A stretch of 64,000 bases of DNA, from positions 46,998,019 through 47,062,018 of the forward strand of contig CM049306.1 in NCBI GenBank assembly GCA_026874595.1, written 5' to 3'. The notes beneath the pieces are model-generated. The model saw only the letters and a program-made list of their open reading frames with translations, ran no database searches and was not told the origin of the DNA. Each line of letters begins with the position of its first letter. Position 1 is the stretch's first letter. Positions 57,740 to 64,000 of this stretch are shown one piece after another. Origin of the DNA: Sipunculus nudus (lineage: Eukaryota > Annelida > Sipuncula > Golfingiida > Sipunculidae). The position numbers and the translations under genes are program-made.

Positions 57740-59001
57740 GAGTTTATTAAATACCCAGGCATCCAAAAATGGCATCCGAGATTGTTTTCTATCATTATAT
57801 TAGTTTTTATAGATTTTAGCCATTTTACTCATCAGTTTAAATATTCTCACAACTATTGTTTTTAACTCTGGGGGGTCTTACCTTATGCCCATGCACATCC
57901 TAAACCAAACTGCATATCTGCAGCGCTTAAAAATTCATGTGTTCTACACAAATCCAGGACTATACTCACTTTAGAAAATAAATTTAAATTGCCCTGTATA
58001 TGAAAAAGAAATCTTCATTAGAAAGGCTTTTAACATAAGAAAGTATATTTGACATGTCTATATTGACACATTTGACGGTTCGGCTAAGTAAGGCTCAGAT
58101 GGTACATTACTGGGCACAAGAATTACGATAATAAAAAAAAACATAGATTTGAGTTTTCAAAAGATTGCAATAACATATCCATATAACCTTGACCGTTTCC
58201 TGCCAGCATTGTATGGAACAGTAAAATCCATTTTCTACAAATATAGATGGGCATATTTACTTTCATTTTAATCTGATAATGTTTGAACGATATGACGCAC
58301 GTAAACTACTTGAGAACGGAGGTCCGATATTCCATGACTATGCAATGGTAGGCACCAGCTGTCCCAGTGTTTCTCAGGCCTGTCGGAGGACTTGTGGCTA
58401 GGTTTCATCAGGTTAAGTAGGACTGGCAAGTGCATTGCAGACTACAAGGCTGGCTGTCAGAATTGCTGAACCCTTGTTTAATGTTGATTACTGTGCAAAC
58501 CTCTACATGGTTGGGCTGTAGCATATGGCCTTGGTTTAAGTGCCGTCCTTCTATCAGCTGTTCATTACCTATCAATCTCAAGTCTTCCTCATAACAACCG
58601 TCAGCATATCTGATAAAGGTTTGTGCGACGTTAATTAATGGTCATGTTATTAGTAACTACCATTTACTCACTGGAATCAAGCAAATAGCGGGAATCTGGA
58701 TAGATTGACTTTAACTGGCATACGATTTTCTTATTACATAACATAGATGGCTATATATACTGCATTTCCATAAATTCTTTTTCAGAAGACCACAGCTTGG
58801 AAATTGTTGGTCTGTATTTATATTTTATATAAACTAGGGACCATCAATTCATGATCTTTTTCACATATTTATTGTAAAGTCACATGATCAATATACGGAA
58901 ATGCATATTGTAAGCAAACACAGAAACTATAAATGAAATAGGGGAAATTCTATGAAGATGTAATTTTGGAAGTAATTCCTTATCACACACACTCATTTAA
59001 T

Positions 59002-59403
59002 ACCCCTTTCACACGGCAGATGCAACTCGGTTTTAAACCGTTTTGAATGTGAATTCAGCGTCCACACTAAAATCCAAAGCGTTTTCATACCGTTTTGGCC
59101 AAGACGTTTTGGATCATGCACGCTCAGGAGGTGGTTTCCAACCGGTCTGAAAGCGCATCGCTTTATCCGCTTTGCTCTGTGTCGTATGAACGCTTAATTG
59201 CGCTCAAAACGGTGTAGACCAAGTTTTTAAGCAGCAATTATGTCACAGCGCAAGCGCGAATGCTTGTGTCAACATGTTCTTACCTCATGTAATATCTACA
59301 TCTCTGGTGCTTGATGCCCGTGTGAACGCACAACACAGATTAATACCGATTGGTCAAACCACTTTGCCAAAATGGTTTTAAACGTTTTTAGTTCGAAAGG
59401 GGT
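59002..59403. mobile_element. ~400-bp MITE in tandem unit 1 (3' part also in unit 2)
   Basis: The left end ACCCCTTTCACACG has a counterpart at the right end of the unit-2 copy (cgtgtgaaaggggt, 60,680-60,693); in unit 1 the right end is mutated to 'gttcgaaaggggt'. The interior is rich in 'CGTTTTGG/CCAAAACG' motifs. Unit 2 retains only its last ~100 bp, because the large deletion in unit 2 removed the rest. The element was therefore present before the tandem duplication. Confidence 0.6.
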
Positions 59404-61899
59404 TTATAATTTCTTGCTTAAGCAGGAATAAGTTGAAAAGATCATTTTGACTCTCAGGAAATGTTTCAACATAAACAACTGTAACATATAAGTCAGGGGA
59501 TCAAAACATGTGAAATCTGGGGCTGATGCCCAAGCAGTTCCCTGAGATAATTTGTACAAGACAAACACATGGACAAGCGCCTGAAATCGTGAACATATGT
59601 GATAGGTTTAAGTCCAATGGAAACAACATTTTAAAAACTTGTTCAGCTCAATTTATGTTCATCGAGTCACTCCTTGGCTAATGAGTTTCTAATCAAGATG
59701 TCGAAAGTATAGTATATACTAGAGATGGGCATCCCAATAGATACATGCCTGCGCAATGAGAGCACAAATTACACAAAACGCTCTGCGAACATACTAGACA
59801 CCATCACTCCAAGGTGCTGGGAGCTCGAGCGTGACCTGTACAGCTTTCCGGGCCAAAGCCGATGAGGCGGTTCTATCTGTGCATTTCACTTATTTATGGG
59901 CCCATATGCCAAAATTCATTCGTGGATAAGTGACCGTACATTGTGAATATTCATTGATGACGCTCCAGAATCCGGAGATGTAGAATTAACACCAAAATCT
60001 AATCGTTTCTTCCATGACCCATTCACACATCACACACACAAACACATACACAAATACGAACAGAAAAGGACGCATTCCCTCACAAAAAGCTCCCATGTAA
60101 TTCATTTTATCTCCACCCGTTGCGAGGTATTAGAGTTTGATCAGATCCTCGGTGTGTCGGAAGTGAGTTTATCTTGATTAAGATAAGAAACTGCCAATAG
60201 ATAAGATTAGGCGAAATCCCAATAAAATCAATCCTGCTAAAATTCGTCACGGGCAATATCGATTAATCGATTAATCGGTAGAATAGGAAGAGGCATCTGA
60301 AATACGGACATTCAACTTGCGAAAACGTTAGTTTACGGTTATCAAAGTAACAGAAGAGCTTGCATTTATAAATTTGTTGATCGTATAGTTTTATTAAATA
60401 AGGCATAGTACTGTCGGGATCACGGAAACTGTTACCTATTTGTACCCATTTGTGCCAAATTGACTTTAAACAAACTTTTGCATGTGTATTAAATATCCAG
60501 GCATTTTCAACCATTTTATTAATTAGTTAAAACAATCTCTCAACTATTCTTTATTTTCTTTGTATACGCTTGTAAGTACACCTCCGGCATTTGTACTTGA
60601 TGCCCGTATGAACGCACTACACGGGTTAATACCGATTGGTCAAACCGCTTTTCCAAAATCGTTTTAAAAACTTTTTTTCGTGTGAAAGGGGTTTATAATT
60701 TCTTGCTTAAGCAGAAATAAGTGGAAAACATCATTTTGACTCTCAGAAACTGTATCAACATATACAACTTTAACATATCAGTCAGGGGATCAAACCTGAT
60801 GTAAAATCTGGAGTTCCTGAGATATTTGGTACAAGACAAACACATGGACAAACGTTTTTAAACATGAACATATGTGATAAGTTTAAGTCCTATGAAGACA
60901 AAATTTTCCAAAATTGTCCAGCTCAATTCATGTTCATTGAGTCACTCCTTGGCTGAAGAATAGTTGACCATGATGTGGAAAGTATGGTATATACTAGAGA
61001 TGGGTATCCCAATAGATATATGCCTGCGCCATGGAAAACACTAGACACCACCACTCCAAGGTGCTGGGTGCTCGTGCGTGACCTGCACAGCTGGCCGGGC
61101 CACACCGATGAGGCGGGAACTTCTGTGCATTCACTTCTTTTTTTTTGCCCGTATTTCCAGATTCATTTGTGCATAAGTGACCGTACATTTGTGAATATTC
61201 CTTGATGTTGCTCCAGAATCCGGAGAAGATGCTAGATTAACACAAAATCTAATTCTTCCTTGGCCCGTTCTCACCGCACACACACACACACACACACACA
61301 TACGAACAGGAACGGAGGCATTCCCTTCTTGCGGCAGCAAATAATGCATTTTCAGGCAATAAGGCTAGTAAAGTAGATCAACACATTAAACAATGTGATT
61401 TCTCTTCAAGTGTTTTATATATATATTTAAAATTATTAAAATAAATCAATTTCTGAACAGTCCTTGTCCCGAAAATAAATTAATTTATGGTCAGCTTTCA
61501 GTAGACAGATATAAGGAGGTATTGTTTCCCATGATCAGATCTGATGATTTTACTTTTGGGCCTCTCATCCATGGTATCAAGGTTCTCTAATTTGGCATTG
61601 TTCCTAAAATAGTAATTTAACAATTCAATAATTCTCCAGAAATGCCTTCCCATGTAATTAATTTTATCTCCACCCGTTGCGAGGTATAAATGTTTGATCA
61701 GATCCTCGGTGTGTCGGAAGTGAGTTAATCCTGATTAATATAAGAAACTGCCAAAATACAGGATTAGGCAAAATCCCAAGAAAATCAATTCTGCTATATT
61801 CGTCATGGGCAATATCAACTGATCGATTGACTGATTGATCGGTAAGATAGGAAGAGGCATCTGAAATACAGAATTAAAAAAGTAACAGAAGAGCCTGAA

Positions 61900-63050
61900 T
61901 ATTTTTAGCGACATTCTGGGAAAAGGAAACATAACTAAGCACATTGAAGGTGTAAACAAGAAAAATTCCGCAGACTTATTTCTTTAAAAGATTTGGAAAG
62001 TTAAAACAAGTATGACAGGACTAAATAAAGACAAGCGTTAGGTCATATGAAAACGGATGAGAAATATGTTTTTACCTTTTTATTAGATAATTAAGGACCG
62101 TGAAGGAACACCAAACATGTTTGGTTTTATACAAAAATATTCTTAGGCAAAACAAGTCACAGGCGTCAGTTTTGACCCTATTTTTATTCTGATTTTTAGT
62201 AGAAAATTACTGATTCTAAGGTCATAGCTTGCACATGTTTTTTTTTTCTTTTTTTTTAAGAATATAAAATAACATTTTAATAAAATTATCTTTTTTTATA
62301 TTTTGTTGTACCTGTTTAATTTAATTGGAAACTTTATAAAAAAAAGGGTGAGCATTCTGAAGAAAGGCACATGAGAAACAATGGTAAATCGCTTGCACTT
62401 ACCGTTTTACAGATTATTTATATGACCTTCTCTTAGACATTCAAACGGAATTCAGTTGCGTCATCACGTTAGGCATGTCTTCTTAAGTGTCTTTCACTGG
62501 TTTAGAAAATTGATCGTTCTCTTTGATATTTATTGAACTTCACTCTTCTTTTACATGTAATTAGAGTTTCCTTCCACTCCACCTAACTCCTAAACGCAGA
62601 CTCGGGTCGACACCGGTCAGTGACTCATTGCGCGCCCAGCTGACATGGCGACCAGAAACCCTAATCCTCGTTATCCATATAACATCGTATATTAAAGCAA
62701 TTTCCCGGTTTCTGACCGCCGCTGCCCTGCCCTTCCTTTTTAATTTAAGCCGTTCAGTTCCCATCATCTTTACGGAGAATGTCCCTTTTCTCCGAACACA
62801 CTTCACACTGAGCGGATAAAGGTCATGTTAACAGCTGGCCAGTTTGAGAAAAACCCGACACATGAGCTGCGTATACTGAAAACAGTCATCTGAAAAGGCC
62901 AAATTGCTACATATTGTCGAACTCCACCTGGCGATTCCTTTGGATATCGTGTGCTTTTCAATATGATGAAGTCTTTCGAAAATGGTCTTTTATACCAAAA
63001 TATACAAATTATCCATGCTTTGTTAATTAATTCTTTACGCTACACTAATG
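61900..63050. other. Extra 1.15-kb segment in tandem unit 2
   Basis: Unit 1 has only about 40 bp between the matching flanks here. The segment has no inverted ends or target duplication that I could see and no recognised gene; an 81-codon minus frame (62,806-62,561) is basic and featureless. Either an insertion into unit 2 or a loss from unit 1. Confidence 0.5.
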
Positions 63051-63828
63051 TTATTTATAAATTTGTTGATCGTATACTTTTAATAAATACGGCAGTGTTC
63101 TGTTGGGATCACGGAAACAATTAGCTATTTGTACTCTTTTGTGCCAAATTGACATAAATTTCACAAAATTTTGCAAGTTTATTAAAAATCCAGGCATTCG
63201 AAAATGGCATCCGAGATTTATTCTATCATAATATTAGTTTTAATGGTTTTTTTTAGCCATTTTATTAATTAGTTAAAATATTCTCTTAACTGTTCTATTG
63301 ACTGTTTTTATTTTTTTAATCCCTTGACCGAAAGCACATGTCTATATTGACCTATTTGGTGGTTCGGATTGGTTAGACTAAGATGGTACATAACCGGGCA
63401 CAAGCATAACAATAATTAAAAAAGTCATGATTTGAGTTTTCAAAAGATGTCAATTACATATCCATATAACCTTGACTGTTTCCTGCCAGCATTGTATGGA
63501 ACAGTAAAACCCAATTTCTACAAATATAGATTGGCATATTTAGGCTACTTTCATTTTAATCTGGTAATGTTTGAACGATATTACGCAGGTAAACTACTTG
63601 AGTAACGGAAGTCCGATAGTCCAAACTATGCAATGGTAGCCACCAGCTGTGCGAGTGGTTTCTCAGGCCGATCGGTAGCGTCATATCGACACTCTGGCAT
63701 TACGACCAGATCACAGGCGCCAGAGTGTCTTACATCTAAGCCTGAGGAACCAATTATAAGGCCTTATGAAGATGCAAATATTTTCGTCATTTCGGACAAC
63801 GCTTCATTGCCTACAGGTACAATGTCAA

Positions 63829-63999
63829 TCAACATAAACCAGACGATTCGTTAGCATTTTTTGTGTACTTTCTTACAATACCAAATATGAGCGAGAAAAG
63901 GTCCGTTTTAACCAGCACGTTGGTAAGCTCATCGGCATATTTGTTGAATTTATGACCACATGAACACAAGCATGGCTCGCACGGGTTACAGGTGGCAGG
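63829..63999 (-). CDS. Fragment of a repeated coding frame (copy B, runs off the window)
   Basis: From the window edge the minus strand reads ATCNPCEPCLCSCGHKFNKY, then ADELTNVLVKTDLFSLIFGI and VRKYTKNANESSGLC, then TGA (63,831-63,829). It aligns without gaps to copy A at 33,886-34,066 over about 45 residues, with identities at NPCEPCL, SC, KFNK, LTN/FTN and VRKY. The frame is open to the edge, so more of the gene should lie to the right. The protein family is not recognised. Orientation is the same as copy A. Confidence 0.45.
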   Translation of the reverse strand, partial: PATCNPCEPCLCSCGHKFNKYADELTNVLVKTDLFSLIFGIVRKYTKNANESSGLC

Positions 64000-64000
64000 C

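Larger units (their letters stand above)
57740..63690. repeat. Degraded tandem duplication, three units of ~2.7 kb
   Basis: The landmark 'ttattaaatacccaggcatcc..aatggcatccgag' appears at about 57,742, (degraded) 60,488 and 63,180. Block B 58,048-58,395 matches 63,332-63,690. Block C 59,310-60,325 matches 60,590-61,900, including the pair 'cacccgttgcgaggtat..gatcagatcctcggtgtgtcgg'. Block D 60,366-60,540 matches 63,055-63,290. Unit 2 has lost about 1.45 kb (the equivalent of 57,880-59,300) and gained about 1.15 kb (61,900-63,050), so its length is coincidentally similar. Divergence is about 10-15%. No gene was recognised inside; a (CA)n tract is at about 61,278-61,302. Confidence 0.85.

Overview
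The window looks like intergenic or intronic DNA from an animal nuclear genome. It is AT-rich, has no long intact coding gene, carries many (TA)n, (GA)n and (CA)n microsatellites, and is dense with decayed transposable elements. A marine invertebrate is likely, and a mollusc (perhaps a bivalve) is my best guess: the mix of DIRS-like, PIF/Harbinger, Mutator-like and Penelope-like debris, tRNA-derived SINEs, and elements with a ~145-bp tandem core, a (GGAC)n tract and a terminal hairpin resembles molluscan repeat landscapes. The species call is inference; no rRNA or conserved host gene is present to anchor it.

Left part (1-18.2 kb). A Mutator-like transposase remnant (590-1156, minus) is followed by a tandem-core element (2.94-3.77 kb). 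A heavily mutated DIRS-like retroelement lies on the minus strand (12.34 down to 8.82 kb) with gag-like, reverse transcriptase, RNase H and tyrosine recombinase pieces in the expected order. Next come a foldback element with back-to-back perfect palindromes (13.09-13.24 kb), a 190-bp satellite of ten units (13.56-15.46 kb), and three plus-strand exons of a MADF/BESS-type gene (15.65-18.14 kb). A decayed HARBI1-type transposase sits antisense in that gene's last intron.

Middle part (18.7-45 kb). A 3.8-kb structure with ~545-bp inverted arms (18.75-22.52 kb) holds one of two related tRNA-SINE copies. Small terminal-inverted-repeat elements include a 102-bp TA-flanked one and a 310-bp GC-rich one with a TAA target duplication. 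Several dispersed repeat families recur. At 43.5-43.7 kb a near-perfect 35-bp hairpin carries a hammerhead-like CTGACGA...GAAA box between two (TA)n tracts, with a tail I associate with Penelope-like elements.

Right part (45-64 kb). There are three copies of a second tRNA-derived SINE family, a second inverted repeat (48.0/49.8 kb), and a degraded tandem duplication of about 2.7 kb period spanning 57.7-63.7 kb. At the right edge a minus-strand reading frame is similar to one at 33.9 kb, suggesting a multi-copy coding exon or coding repeat.

No genes here can be shown to work together as a pathway. The only functional pairings visible are within transposons (gag/RT/YR; transposase/MADF). I did not find a clearly new biological system; the MADF gene with its antisense transposase, the satellite's transition in repeat order, the hammerhead-like hairpin and the repeated reading frame are the best candidates for follow-up.
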